Of a DNA stretch of 53,846 nt, positions 1 through 8,755 are shown piece after piece. The stretch comes from JAEYFP01 sp964566545 (GTDB taxonomy: Bacteria > Bacillota > Clostridia > Lachnospirales > Lachnospiraceae). Position numbers and translations under genes: made by a program. The DNA lies in the NCBI GenBank assembly GCA_964566545.1, contig CAZMIX010000011.1, forward strand, positions 1-53,846, read 5' to 3'. A model generated the notes under the pieces. That model was given only the letters and a program-made list of their open reading frames with translations. It was not told the origin of the DNA and made no database searches. Numbering within the stretch: position 1 is the stretch's first letter; each line of letters begins with the position of its first letter.

Positions 1-358
1 GATCCATAAATATAAGATCAAACTGATAACGCCCCTCCATCTGGCGAAGCGCGGACATGACGTCCGACGAAAACACCTTCGCCCTATCTGTAAATTTCGT
101 TTTGTTTAAATTTTCTTCGATGCATTTCAGCGCGGGCTTTGATCGTTCTACAAAAACAGCCGTCTGCGCTCCCCTGCTTATTGCTTCGATGCCAATGCCC
201 CCGCTTCCGCTGAATAAATCAAGAAAAATCGAATCGTATACATATGGCATCAATACGTTAAACAGAGTCTCCTTTGTTTGATCTGATGTCGGCCTTGTCT
301 CATAGCCTGCAGGCGTTTTTAGCTGCTGCCTTCTTGCAGTTCCTGCGATCACTCTCAT
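1..358 (-). CDS. rsmD: 16S rRNA (guanine-966-N2)-methyltransferase RsmD, 5' part
   Basis: The gene runs off the left edge of the window; about 119 residues from the start are present. The translation begins MRVIAGTARRQQLKTP and contains LDLFSGSGGIGIEAISRGA, the SAM-binding motif I typical of RsmD, and reaches FMD, where the family's catalytic DPPY motif should begin just outside the window. RsmD methylates G966 of 16S rRNA during small-subunit assembly. The ATG at 358 follows the parC stop by 11 bases and has the weak ribosome site AAAGGG. In many Firmicutes rsmD directly follows recG and precedes coaD; here parE-parC lie between recG and rsmD. Identification is firm; only the C-terminal half is unseen. 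Confidence 0.9.
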   Translation of the reverse strand, partial: MRVIAGTARRQQLKTPAGYETRPTSDQTKETLFNVLMPYVYDSIFLDLFSGSGGIGIEAISRGAQTAVFVERSKPALKCIEENLNKTKFTDRAKVFSSDVMSALRQMEGRYQFDLIFMD

Positions 359-369
359 ATGAACCCTTT

Positions 370-2619
370 CTACAGACGAAGCTTTGTCCCCTTTGTATCG
401 CGCTTTCCGAGCTTCAGTTTATTTAGCTCGACTTGCTTCTCTTTGATTTCCGCCGTCTGTTCCACACCATTTTTTAAGAAATAGACTGCTTCTACTTCAT
501 CGCTGCCGGAAAGCTTCATGCCCCTGACACCAATTGCTCCTTTTTTCTTAACAGGAATTTCGTCAAGAGCGAACTTTAAAAACATGCCGTCCTTTGTTTG
601 CAGGACAACATTTCTTTGATCTACAATCGGAAAGACTGCGACAATCTCGTCCCCATCACCCAGTCCTGTCGCTGCGACAGTTCGCTTTGTCACATCAAAT
701 TCCGTGCCAAACACCTGCTTGAGCATGGATCTTTTTGTTGCAAATACCAGTTTCTGCATTACAAGCTCATTTAAGGAGCAGATATGGACAAGCGTTTCAT
801 CATGACTGCTAAAATTGCTAATGTTATCAATCGGTGTCCCTTTGTCCCGAAACTTTCCATAAGGAATATCCAGTACTTTTATTGTATGCATCTGCCCTTT
901 ATTTGTAAAGACACAAATTCGTCCGGTATTCATGCAAGGGAACACATATTTATTCTCTGCATCTGCCGCTTCTTTATTCCTCTCGTACGTTTGTTGATCA
1001 ATCGTTTTCGCATAACCGAAACGATCCATCAGGAAAATGACTTCCATTTCCTCAAGCTTTTTTTCTTCAAATATGATTTTTTCCGCATTTTCGATCTTCG
1101 TCCGGCGTTCCCTGCCAAATTCCTTTTTATAGACATCCAGTTCTTTCGTAATGACCTTGTCCATTGTTGCCGGATTTGTCAGGATATCCTTATATAATTC
1201 GATATTTTTAAGCGTTGTATCATGCTCCTTCATTAATGCTTCAATTTCCAGTCCAATCAGACGATAGAGACGCATTTCCAAAATAGCCGTCGCCTGACGT
1301 TCGGTAAAATGAAGCTGCTCTGCCATTTTCTTGGAAATTCGCGATTTAAACTGGATTCCTTCCGTTTTCCCTTCCATCAGACAGGCCTTTGCAATTTTAA
1401 TGTCCTTGGAGCCTCTTAAAATTTCTATAATTAAATCAATGACGTCGCATGCCTTAATCAGACCCTCCTGAATTTCTTTTTTATCGAGCTCTTTGCTTAA
1501 CAGTGTCTTATATTTTCTCGTCGCGATTTCACGCTGAAAATAAACATGATGCCGGATAATCTCCTTTAATCCGAGAGTTTCGGGTCTGCCGTCTGCGACG
1601 GCCAGCATGTTAACGCCAAACGTATCCTCAAGCTTCGTCTTTTTTAAAAGCATGTTTTTTAAATTTTCTATATCCGCATCTTTTTTTACCTCAATAACGA
1701 TACGGATTCCTTCTTTGGAGGACTGGTTGGAAATGTCTACGATGTCGTTCGTCTTTTTCGTATCAATCAGCGCGACGATATCCATTAAAAATTTGTTGAT
1801 ATTAGCGCCAATCATCGGATACGGAATCTCGGTCACAACAAGCTTCGTTTTTCCCGATTTACCCTTTTCAAGCTCGATCTTTCCACGGATTTTGATCTTT
1901 CCGGCGCCCGTTTCATAAATGGAAAGCAGTTCATCCTTATTCGTGACGATTCCACCCGTAGGAAAATCAGGACCGGGAATATATTCCATCAGCTCTTCCG
2001 TCGTGATTTCCGGATTTTTCATATAGGCTTTAACACCCTCTATGACCTCCACAAGGTTGTGCGGCGGCATATTTGTGGCCATACCGACAGCAATTCCTTC
2101 TGTTCCATTAATTAAGAGATTTGGAATTTTGGCCGGCAGAACCTCGGGCTCCGTCTCCGTTTCGTCAAAATTAGGAACAAAATCGACGACATCCTTGTCC
2201 AGATCGGCAAGCATCGCCTCCTGCGTCACCTTTTGAAGGCGGGCTTCCGTATAACGCATCGCAGCCGCGCCGTCGCCCTCGATCGAACCGAAATTACCGT
2301 GGCCGTCCACAAGCGGCAGACCCTTTTTAAAATCCTGAGACATGACAACAAGCGATTCATAAATCGAGCTGTCACCATGCGGATGATATTTACCCATCGT
2401 GTCTCCGACTATACGGGCTGATTTCCTGTACGGCCTGTCGTAACGAATACCGAGCTCATACATATCATAAAGCGTACGCCTCTGCACCGGCTTTAATCCG
2501 TCCCGTACATCGGGCAGCGCCCGCGCAATAATGACGCTCATCGCATAGTCAATATATGATTTCTGCATCACATCGGAAAATTCTGTTTTTATAATCTGCT
2601 CCTCAATCACCGTAGCCAT
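370..2619 (-). CDS. parC: Type IIA topoisomerase A subunit (ParC-like)
   Basis: A 749-residue DNA breakage-reunion subunit. The catalytic tyrosine is Tyr123 in AAAMRYTE. The quinolone-pocket helix reads GKYHPHGDSSIYE, with Ser84 and Glu88 at the positions of E. coli GyrA Ser83/Asp87, i.e. the common susceptible residues and a ParC-like Glu. The C-terminal domain has KKKGAIGVRG rather than a canonical GyrA box (QRRGGKG-type), which argues for decatenating topoisomerase IV rather than gyrase; this is an inference. It forms a heterotetramer with the ParE product encoded just upstream, 70 bases away, and is probably co-transcribed with it from the promoter at 4778-4805. Clostridia normally carry a separate gyrBA near dnaA, which would lie outside this window. 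Confidence 0.85.
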   Translation of the reverse strand: MATVIEEQIIKTEFSDVMQKSYIDYAMSVIIARALPDVRDGLKPVQRRTLYDMYELGIRYDRPYRKSARIVGDTMGKYHPHGDSSIYESLVVMSQDFKKGLPLVDGHGNFGSIEGDGAAAMRYTEARLQKVTQEAMLADLDKDVVDFVPNFDETETEPEVLPAKIPNLLINGTEGIAVGMATNMPPHNLVEVIEGVKAYMKNPEITTEELMEYIPGPDFPTGGIVTNKDELLSIYETGAGKIKIRGKIELEKGKSGKTKLVVTEIPYPMIGANINKFLMDIVALIDTKKTNDIVDISNQSSKEGIRIVIEVKKDADIENLKNMLLKKTKLEDTFGVNMLAVADGRPETLGLKEIIRHHVYFQREIATRKYKTLLSKELDKKEIQEGLIKACDVIDLIIEILRGSKDIKIAKACLMEGKTEGIQFKSRISKKMAEQLHFTERQATAILEMRLYRLIGLEIEALMKEHDTTLKNIELYKDILTNPATMDKVITKELDVYKKEFGRERRTKIENAEKIIFEEKKLEEMEVIFLMDRFGYAKTIDQQTYERNKEAADAENKYVFPCMNTGRICVFTNKGQMHTIKVLDIPYGKFRDKGTPIDNISNFSSHDETLVHICSLNELVMQKLVFATKRSMLKQVFGTEFDVTKRTVAATGLGDGDEIVAVFPIVDQRNVVLQTKDGMFLKFALDEIPVKKKGAIGVRGMKLSGSDEVEAVYFLKNGVEQTAEIKEKQVELNKLKLGKRDTKGTKLRL

Positions 2620-2689
2620 TTACTTTGCCCCCTGTTTTTTCATACCCGTTTCATGCGCTTTTACCACTTCATTTCTGCCAGATATCTTT

Positions 2690-4609
2690 CTAAACATCTA
2701 GTTCCGCATCTCTGGCATGTCTGTAAATAAATTCCCGTCTTGGCGGCACCTCTGTCCCCATAAGCATTTCTGTCGTATTGGACGCGAGTCTTGCATCTTC
2801 TATTTCCACGAGCTTTAACCGCCTTGTCTTTGGATCCAGAGTGGTTTCCCATAATTGATGGGCATCCATCTCTCCAAGTCCCTTATACCGCTGCAATGTA
2901 AAATTTTTATGATTTTTGCGATATTTCAGCAAAGCCTTATCATCGTAAAGATATTCCTCTTCACCCTTTTGCGGCATCGCTTTATAAAGGGGCGGCATGG
3001 CAATATATACATGTCCTTCATAAATCAGCTCCGGCATAAAGCGATAGAATAACGTCAAAAGTAACGTGGAGATATGCGCGCCGTCCACATCGGCATCCGC
3101 CATAATGATGATTTTATCATAACGAAGCTTTGTAATATCAAAATCATTGCCGTAGCCCTCCGAAAACCCACAGCCAAACGTGTTAATCATCGTTTTAATC
3201 TCGGCATTCGCAAGCACCTTATCAATACTCGCCTTCTCCACATTTAAAATTTTACCGCGGATTGGTAGAATCGCCTGATAATTCCTATCTCTTGCCGTCT
3301 TGGCAGAACCACCCGCAGAATCTCCTTCTACAATAAAGACTTCGCATTTAGAAGCGTCCCGGCTCTCACAATTTGCAAGCTTTCCATTGGAATCGAACGA
3401 ATATTTCTGTTTTGTCAGCATATTCGTCTTCGCTTTTTCTTCCGTTTTTCTTATTTTGGCAGCCTTTTCCGCACAGGAAAGCACAGACTTTAAGGTCTCT
3501 AAATTTCTGTCAAAATAACGAACCAATTCATCGCCCGTCACCTTTCCAACCGCCTTGGCCGCGTCCTGATTGTCGAGCTTTGTTTTCGTCTGCCCCTCGA
3601 AGCGCGGTGTCGGATGCTTGATCGATATAACCGCAGTCATGCCATTGCGAATATCTGCGCCCGTGAAGTTCGCATCCTTCTCCTTTAAAATATTTAATTC
3701 TCTTGCGTAGGTGTTCATTACGTTTGTAAACATCGTCTTAAAACCGGTCAGATGCGTGCCGCCCTCAGCATTATAAATATTGTTGCAAAAACCGAGTACG
3801 TTTTCATGAAATTCGTTGATATATTGGAACGCAATCTCAACCGTAATACCATCCGACTCTCCGGTAAAGTAAGCAGGTTCATGAAGCACCTCTTTGTTTC
3901 CGTTAATATCCTTTACAAAGCCGATGATTCCGTCCGGCTCGTGAAACTCGATCGTTTCCGGTATATCGAAACGATTGTCCGCAAAATAAATCGTCAGCGC
4001 AGGATTCAAATAAGCGGTCTCGTGCAGACGACTTTTGATTTCCTCCTCTTTAAAGCGCGTCTTTTCAAAAATCGTATCATCCGGCAAAAAATTGATTTTC
4101 GTGCCGGTTTCTTTTGTTTTTCCGATAACAGGCAATAAACCGTCCTCTAACTCAATCGCCGGAAGCCCTCTGCCGTAACGGTCATGAAATACCTTACCTT
4201 CTCTTCTGACCTCAATGTCCAAATATTCAGAAAGCGCATTGACAACCGAGGAGCCGACTCCGTGCAGACCTCCGCTCGTTTTATATACGGAATCGTCAAA
4301 TTTTCCGCCCGCATGAAGCGTCGTAAATACGAGACGCTCAGCGCTTACACCTTTTTCATGCATTCCAACGGGAATACCACGCCCGTTATCAGAAACAGTT
4401 GCAGAGCCGTTCTTTTCTAAAGACACCCATATCTTATCACAAAACCCGGCAAGATGCTCATCGACGGAGTTGTCCACAATTTCATAGACGAGATGGTTCA
4501 GTCCTTTTGTCGTCACGCTGCCGATATACATGCCCGGACGCTTTCGCACAGCCTCCAAACCTTCTAAAACGGTAATGCTGCTTGCATCATAGTTTGTTTT
4601 TTTTGTCAT
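2690..4609 (-). CDS. parE: Type IIA topoisomerase B subunit (ParE-like)
   Basis: A 639-residue ATPase subunit. It contains the GHKL ATP-binding motifs (EIVDNSVDEHLAG and DNGRGIPVG), a transducer domain, and a TOPRIM domain (VEGDSAGGSAK; MADADVDGAHI) with PIRGKILNVEKA close by. It powers strand passage by the ParC subunit encoded next. I chose ATG 4609 because it has the ribosome site AAGGGGAA seven bases upstream; the in-frame TTG at 4630 would place the start inside a hairpin and has no ribosome site. The leader between promoter and start is about 160 nt and is made of 65-bp repeats, each able to fold into three hairpins. Confidence 0.87.
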   Translation of the reverse strand: MTKKTNYDASSITVLEGLEAVRKRPGMYIGSVTTKGLNHLVYEIVDNSVDEHLAGFCDKIWVSLEKNGSATVSDNGRGIPVGMHEKGVSAERLVFTTLHAGGKFDDSVYKTSGGLHGVGSSVVNALSEYLDIEVRREGKVFHDRYGRGLPAIELEDGLLPVIGKTKETGTKINFLPDDTIFEKTRFKEEEIKSRLHETAYLNPALTIYFADNRFDIPETIEFHEPDGIIGFVKDINGNKEVLHEPAYFTGESDGITVEIAFQYINEFHENVLGFCNNIYNAEGGTHLTGFKTMFTNVMNTYARELNILKEKDANFTGADIRNGMTAVISIKHPTPRFEGQTKTKLDNQDAAKAVGKVTGDELVRYFDRNLETLKSVLSCAEKAAKIRKTEEKAKTNMLTKQKYSFDSNGKLANCESRDASKCEVFIVEGDSAGGSAKTARDRNYQAILPIRGKILNVEKASIDKVLANAEIKTMINTFGCGFSEGYGNDFDITKLRYDKIIIMADADVDGAHISTLLLTLFYRFMPELIYEGHVYIAMPPLYKAMPQKGEEEYLYDDKALLKYRKNHKNFTLQRYKGLGEMDAHQLWETTLDPKTRRLKLVEIEDARLASNTTEMLMGTEVPPRREFIYRHARDAELDV

Positions 4610-4632
4610 GTTTGTTCCCCTTGCCCCCAATC

Positions 4633-4782
4633 ATAATGTCTCACGACATTATGATGATTATTACATAATCATCATTAAATGCGCACTTCAGCGCAGTATA
4701 ATGTCTCACGACATTATGATGATTATTGCATATTCATCATTAAATGCGCACTTCGGCGCAGTATAATGTCTCACGACATTAT
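4633..4782. repeat. 65-bp tandem repeat with three hairpins per unit (2.3 copies)
   Basis: Two nearly identical 65-bp units start at 4633 and 4698, and a third, 20-bp partial unit starts at 4763. Each unit opens with the palindrome ATAATGTC-TCAC-GACATTAT (8-bp arms), continues with ATGATGATTAT-TAC-ATAATCATCAT (11-bp arms; the second copy has TGC in the loop and one arm mismatch), and ends with TGCGC-ACTTCA-GCGCA (A to G change in the loop of copy 2). The unit-to-unit differences are three substitutions that largely preserve pairing. The array lies in the parE leader, and the third palindrome overlaps the -10 box of the parE promoter. It may be an intergenic hairpin element or an operator/leader structure; function is not known. 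Confidence 0.9.
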
Positions 4783-4805
4783 ATCATATTTAAAAAATAT
4801 TTCAA
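4778..4805 (-). promoter_or_regulatory. Promoter of parE-parC
   Basis: On the minus strand TTGAAA (4800-4805) and TATAAT (4778-4783) are separated by 16 bp, close to the vegetative sigma-A consensus. The -35 box directly follows the T-run of the recG terminator, so parEC is insulated from recG. The -10 box overlaps one arm of the 20-bp palindrome at 4763-4782, so a protein bound there would compete with RNA polymerase. Confidence 0.75.
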
Positions 4806-4806
4806 G

Positions 4807-4834
4807 AAAAAAGCACAAGGAATTGTGCTTTTTT
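4807..4834 (-). terminator. Intrinsic terminator after recG
   Basis: The stem AAGCACAA / TTGTGCTT (4811-4818 with 4823-4830) has a GGAA loop and is flanked by A- and T-runs, so it can act in both directions. On the minus strand it is followed by TTTTTTCTTG and ends the asp23-fakA-recG transcript. A second copy of the arm sequence GCACAA lies near 4855, next to the recG stop codon. Confidence 0.8.
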
Positions 4835-4867
4835 AACATATTTGTACAATAGGTTGTGCTTTTTCTG

Positions 4868-6931
4868 TCACAGTCCCGTCAAATCGGCAATGCGGATCCG
4901 GGACTCTAAGTAGGTCTTTATTTGCAAATGCTCCTCTTTTTCCAAACGCGGATCCTCTTTTAACAGCTTTTGGGCACTATCAGCAGCACTCTTTAGCATA
5001 TCGGCATCTGTAAAAATATCTCCCAGCCGAAACTGCATTTCACCACTTTGCCGGATACCAAATAAATCCCCCGGACCCCGCTGCTTTAAATCCTCAGATG
5101 CAATAAAAAATCCGTCATTGGAACGGTTCAGTGTTTCTAAGCGTTGCATGGTCTGCTTGTTTCTGTTTGCGCTCATAAAAATACAGTAGGATTGTTGATC
5201 ACCCCGCCCAATACGGCCTCTAAGCTGGTGGAGCTGGGACAATCCGAAGCGTTCTGCATTTTCGATGAGCATAACGCTCGCATTGGACACATTCACGCCG
5301 ACCTCAACAACCGTTGTAGATACGAGAATGTGGATATCGTTTCTGAAAAATGCCTCCATTACGGCATTTTTCTCCATGGGCTTCATCTTTCCATGTAAAC
5401 AGGCAATCCGGATTTGCTCCGGGAAAAGCGGTCGGATTTTTTCCGTGTAGGAAGTAACATCTTCTGCGTCCAGCCCCTCGCTCTCTTCCACAAGCGGGCA
5501 GATTATATAGGCCTGTCTTCCATTTACCACCTCGTTTTCAATGAATTTATATGCGGTTTTTCGGTAATCTGTATTGACAACACAGTTTTTGATTGGCAAT
5601 CGTCTTGCCGGAACCTCATCAATGATTGAAATATCCAAATCGCCGTACATAATGATGGCAAGTGTCCGGGGGATTGGAGTTGCGCTCATAACGAGCACAT
5701 GAGGCATGTCCGCAGCGCTTTTCTGGGCAAGTGCTTCCCGCTGTCTGACACCGAACCGGTGCTGCTCGTCCGTAATAACGAGGGCAAGCGACGCATAACG
5801 GACTTTTTCCTGAATTAGCGCATGGGTGCCGATGATGATTTGCACCTCATTCTTTTCTATAAGAGAATAAACCTCCCTTTTTTTCGCCGCAGTCATTGAA
5901 CCCGTCAGCACCGCAGCCTTTAGGGGAATATGGTATTGCTTAAGTATTCCCCAAATCGTCTCGAAATGCTGCATCGCAAGTATTTCCGTTGGCACCATAA
6001 AAGCCGTCTGATAGCGGCTGCAACCGGTCATAATCGCTGCAAGCACCGCAACAATCGTCTTCCCGCTTCCGACATCGCCCTGAATCAGGCGACTCATAGA
6101 TCGACTGCTTTGCAGATCGGCTTCAACTTCCTCCCATACGCGTTTTTGCGCACCGGTCAGCCTATATGGCAGCGCTTCAATCAAGCGTATTGTTTCTGCG
6201 GACGGATAAATGGAAAAGCCGTTTTCCGCTCGCGCATTGTCCTCCTTCAGCATTCGCAGCTTTAATAAAAAAATAAAAAATTCATCAAAAACAAGCCGTT
6301 TTCTCGCGCGAAGCAGTTCTTCATAATCCTTTGGAAAATGAATATGAAGCAACGCCTCTTTTCTGGAAATCAATGACTTGTCCTTAAGAATTGAACCGGA
6401 CAACGCATCCTCATCAGGAATATCTGCCTGTAACAGCACCTGTTTCACCGATTTGCAGAGTGCCTGATTGGAAATCCCCTTGGTGAGCGAATATACAGGC
6501 TGAAGCGTATGGAGCAGCGTTTGATACTGTTCCTCCGTAAAAATCGAAGGCTGTTCCACGTGAAAACGGCTGCCCTGCTTTTGCAACACGCCTCGGAACA
6601 CGAATTTCTTTCCGGTCTTTAGGCTTTTGGTCAGATACGGCATGTGAAACCATACTGCCAATACCACCTTGTCCTCCGCCAAAAGCTGTGCTGTCACGAT
6701 CTGCAGCTTTCCGACTCTGCGCATGAGCGGCTGTTTCATGACTGTCGCTTTAAAAAAGCACACCTCGGCAAGCTGCCCCTCATCCAGCGGTTTTACAGGA
6801 TCATATTTCACGTAATCACGCGGATAATAATAAAGCAAATCCTCAAGGGAGTAAATTCCCAGTCTATGGTAAGGTGTGACCGTTTTTTGCCCGATTCCCT
6901 TTAGTTCTATAATATCCGTATTCAGCTCCAT
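4868..6931 (-). CDS. recG: ATP-dependent DNA helicase RecG
   Basis: A 687-residue superfamily 2 helicase that remodels stalled replication forks and Holliday junctions. It has an N-terminal wedge/OB region, Walker A in IQGDVGSGKTIVA, the DEQH box in ITDEQHRFGVRQ, motif III MSATPIPRT, and the C-terminal RecG signature QLRGRIGRGDQQSYC. I chose ATG 6931, which has GGAG seven bases upstream; an in-frame TTG at 6955 has no ribosome site and lies in the arm of an inverted repeat. It is the third gene of asp23-fakA-recG, an order shared by many Firmicutes. Confidence 0.95.
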   Translation of the reverse strand: MELNTDIIELKGIGQKTVTPYHRLGIYSLEDLLYYYPRDYVKYDPVKPLDEGQLAEVCFFKATVMKQPLMRRVGKLQIVTAQLLAEDKVVLAVWFHMPYLTKSLKTGKKFVFRGVLQKQGSRFHVEQPSIFTEEQYQTLLHTLQPVYSLTKGISNQALCKSVKQVLLQADIPDEDALSGSILKDKSLISRKEALLHIHFPKDYEELLRARKRLVFDEFFIFLLKLRMLKEDNARAENGFSIYPSAETIRLIEALPYRLTGAQKRVWEEVEADLQSSRSMSRLIQGDVGSGKTIVAVLAAIMTGCSRYQTAFMVPTEILAMQHFETIWGILKQYHIPLKAAVLTGSMTAAKKREVYSLIEKNEVQIIIGTHALIQEKVRYASLALVITDEQHRFGVRQREALAQKSAADMPHVLVMSATPIPRTLAIIMYGDLDISIIDEVPARRLPIKNCVVNTDYRKTAYKFIENEVVNGRQAYIICPLVEESEGLDAEDVTSYTEKIRPLFPEQIRIACLHGKMKPMEKNAVMEAFFRNDIHILVSTTVVEVGVNVSNASVMLIENAERFGLSQLHQLRGRIGRGDQQSYCIFMSANRNKQTMQRLETLNRSNDGFFIASEDLKQRGPGDLFGIRQSGEMQFRLGDIFTDADMLKSAADSAQKLLKEDPRLEKEEHLQIKTYLESRIRIADLTGL

Positions 6932-6953
6932 ATTGCGCTCCGTTTCATAATGC

Positions 6954-7014
6954 AAGACCTGCCATGCGGACAGACCCGGGCTGTTTCCCGAATTCTTTCG
7001 TCATGGCAGGTCTT
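6954..7014. repeat. Long inverted repeat between fakA and recG
   Basis: Perfect 13-bp arms AAGACCTGCCATG (6954-6966) and CATGGCAGGTCTT (7002-7014) enclose a 35-nt loop that itself contains a possible CGGG/CCCG hairpin. No T-run follows in the direction of transcription, so it is not a standard terminator. The proximal arm ends about 22 nt upstream of the recG ATG. It could be an mRNA-stabilising hairpin, a processing site or a translation control element; none of these is proven. Confidence 0.75.
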
Positions 7015-7032
7015 ATGATAAAATTATATTTA

Positions 7033-8742
7033 TTATTCTACAGAAATGATATAGTAATAAATTGGCTGTCCGCCCGCGTGACTCTCTACATCACAGTTTG
7101 GATAACTGTTTTTCACTTCTGCCGTAAAATCGCCGACCATTTCCTCATCCACCTCACTGCCAAAATAAATGCTGATCAGCTCCGAATCCTCATCTATCAT
7201 CTTTTCGAGCATTTCCATCGCCGTATCCTCTACAACCGTTCCGACAGAAAGAATATCGTGATCGCCGATGCCCATAATATTACCCTGCTTGATTTCCAAG
7301 TCATTGATTACCGTATCGCGAACAGCATAGGTCACCTGTCCGGTTTTCACATTTTTGATTTCCTCATTCATGATCTCCTCATTTTCCTCGGGAGATTTAT
7401 CAGGCATATAATTAATCAGTGCAGTAATTCCCTGCGGTATGGTCTTTGTCGGAATTACAACGACCTGCTTACCCTCTACGAGATATTGCGCCTGATTTGC
7501 CGCAAGAATAATATTTTTATTATTGGGGAGGATAAAAACCGTCTCGGCATTGACCTTTTCAATCGCGTTCACCATGTCCTCAGTGCTCGGATTCATCGTC
7601 TGACCGCCCTTAATCAAGTAATCGACTCCCAGCCCTTTGAAAATTGCATCCATTCCTTCCCCGACGGAAACTGCAATAAAGCCAATCTCTTTTTTCGGTT
7701 CCGCAGCTACCTTTTTTGCGATCACTTCCGGTTTTGTTTCAGGCGCGGCTTCCTGCTTTTCTTCTTCCGCCATCGCCTGTTCCTTTTCAGCCATTTTAAA
7801 AAGCTTCTCCTGATGCTCCTCGCGCATATTGTCTATCTTCATATTCGTCAGCGCACCGTAAGTGAGTGCTTTTTGAATCGCAAGTCCGGGATCGTTCGTA
7901 TGCACATGTACCTTAACAATATCATCGTCGGCCACACAAACGATGGAATCACCTATGGATTCGAGATATGTTTTGAAATCTTGCTCATTCTTCGCATTGA
8001 ATACATTGCTCACCATAATGATAAACTCCGTACAATAGCCAAACTTGATTTCCATTTCGGTCTGTACGTCTATTCTTCCGATACTAGTCTTAATGCCCGT
8101 ATCCGCGATTGTTAAATCCAATTCCTTGCCAAGAAATGCGTCATAGCCTCCTTTTAACACTTCCACAAGACCCTGTCCGCCGGAATCCACAACACCAGCC
8201 TGCTTTAACACCGGAAGCATCTCCGGCGTCTGGCTCAATACATATTCCGCATGCTTGATGACTTCTTCAATGAATACGGACAAATCCTCCGTCGTCGCAA
8301 CAAGCTCAAGCGCTTTATCCGCAGCTCCTCGCGCAACAGTCAGAATCGTTCCCTCCTTTGGCTTCATAACAGCCTTATATGCCGTCTCTGCAGCCTTCTG
8401 CATCGCATTGGCCAGAATTGTCGTATCAATTTCCTCATGCTCTCTGATTACCTTAGTAAAGCCGCGGAAAAGCTGTGAAAGAATGACGCCGGAGTTTCCT
8501 CTGGCACCTCTTAAAGAACCCAGCGAAATCGCTTTTGCAAGTGTCTCCATCGTCAGATTTTCAATTGCAGTTACTTCCTTTGCAGCCGACATGATCGTCA
8601 AAGTCATATTCGTACCGGTATCGCCATCCGGCACCGGAAATACATTTAACTCATTAATCCATTCTTTCTTTGACTCAAGCGCCTTTGCTCCGGCCAAAAA
8701 CATCTTAGAAAGCGTTTTGGCGTCGATTGTGTTCATACCCAC
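7033..8742 (-). CDS. fakA: DAK2/DegV-type fatty acid kinase subunit FakA (YloV family)
   Basis: A 569-residue protein with an N-terminal DAK2 (DhaL-like) kinase domain carrying PDGDTGTNM and GARGNSGVILSQLFRG, a middle domain with HVHTNDPG, an acidic, lysine-rich linker (about residues 300-340), and a C-terminal domain of the YloV type. In Staphylococcus aureus FakA phosphorylates exogenous fatty acids bound to a DegV-family FakB carrier; no fakB is visible here. The first codon is GTG at 8742, favoured because AGGAGG lies eight bases upstream; the in-frame ATG two codons later is too distant. It follows asp23 by 13 bases. Confidence 0.9.
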   Translation of the reverse strand: MGMNTIDAKTLSKMFLAGAKALESKKEWINELNVFPVPDGDTGTNMTLTIMSAAKEVTAIENLTMETLAKAISLGSLRGARGNSGVILSQLFRGFTKVIREHEEIDTTILANAMQKAAETAYKAVMKPKEGTILTVARGAADKALELVATTEDLSVFIEEVIKHAEYVLSQTPEMLPVLKQAGVVDSGGQGLVEVLKGGYDAFLGKELDLTIADTGIKTSIGRIDVQTEMEIKFGYCTEFIIMVSNVFNAKNEQDFKTYLESIGDSIVCVADDDIVKVHVHTNDPGLAIQKALTYGALTNMKIDNMREEHQEKLFKMAEKEQAMAEEEKQEAAPETKPEVIAKKVAAEPKKEIGFIAVSVGEGMDAIFKGLGVDYLIKGGQTMNPSTEDMVNAIEKVNAETVFILPNNKNIILAANQAQYLVEGKQVVVIPTKTIPQGITALINYMPDKSPEENEEIMNEEIKNVKTGQVTYAVRDTVINDLEIKQGNIMGIGDHDILSVGTVVEDTAMEMLEKMIDEDSELISIYFGSEVDEEMVGDFTAEVKNSYPNCDVESHAGGQPIYYYIISVE

Positions 8743-8755
8743 TTCTGTTTCCTCC

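Noticed and set aside
370..4609. Housekeeping gyrase (gyrA-gyrB)
   Set aside because: The A subunit lacks a canonical GyrA box and has a ParC-like Glu in the quinolone pocket, and the locus is not near dnaA/recF. Gyrase cannot be fully excluded without seeing the rest of the genome.
4633..4782. CRISPR array or ToxI-type antitoxin repeats
   Set aside because: The units are directly abutting with no spacers, so not CRISPR; no toxin gene of the ToxN type follows, the downstream gene being parE.
6964..8115. Long plus-strand open frame of 383 codons
   Set aside because: It lies antisense to fakA, has an unusual composition rich in His, Arg and Phe, no ribosome site and no recognisable domain; it is a shadow of fakA codon use.
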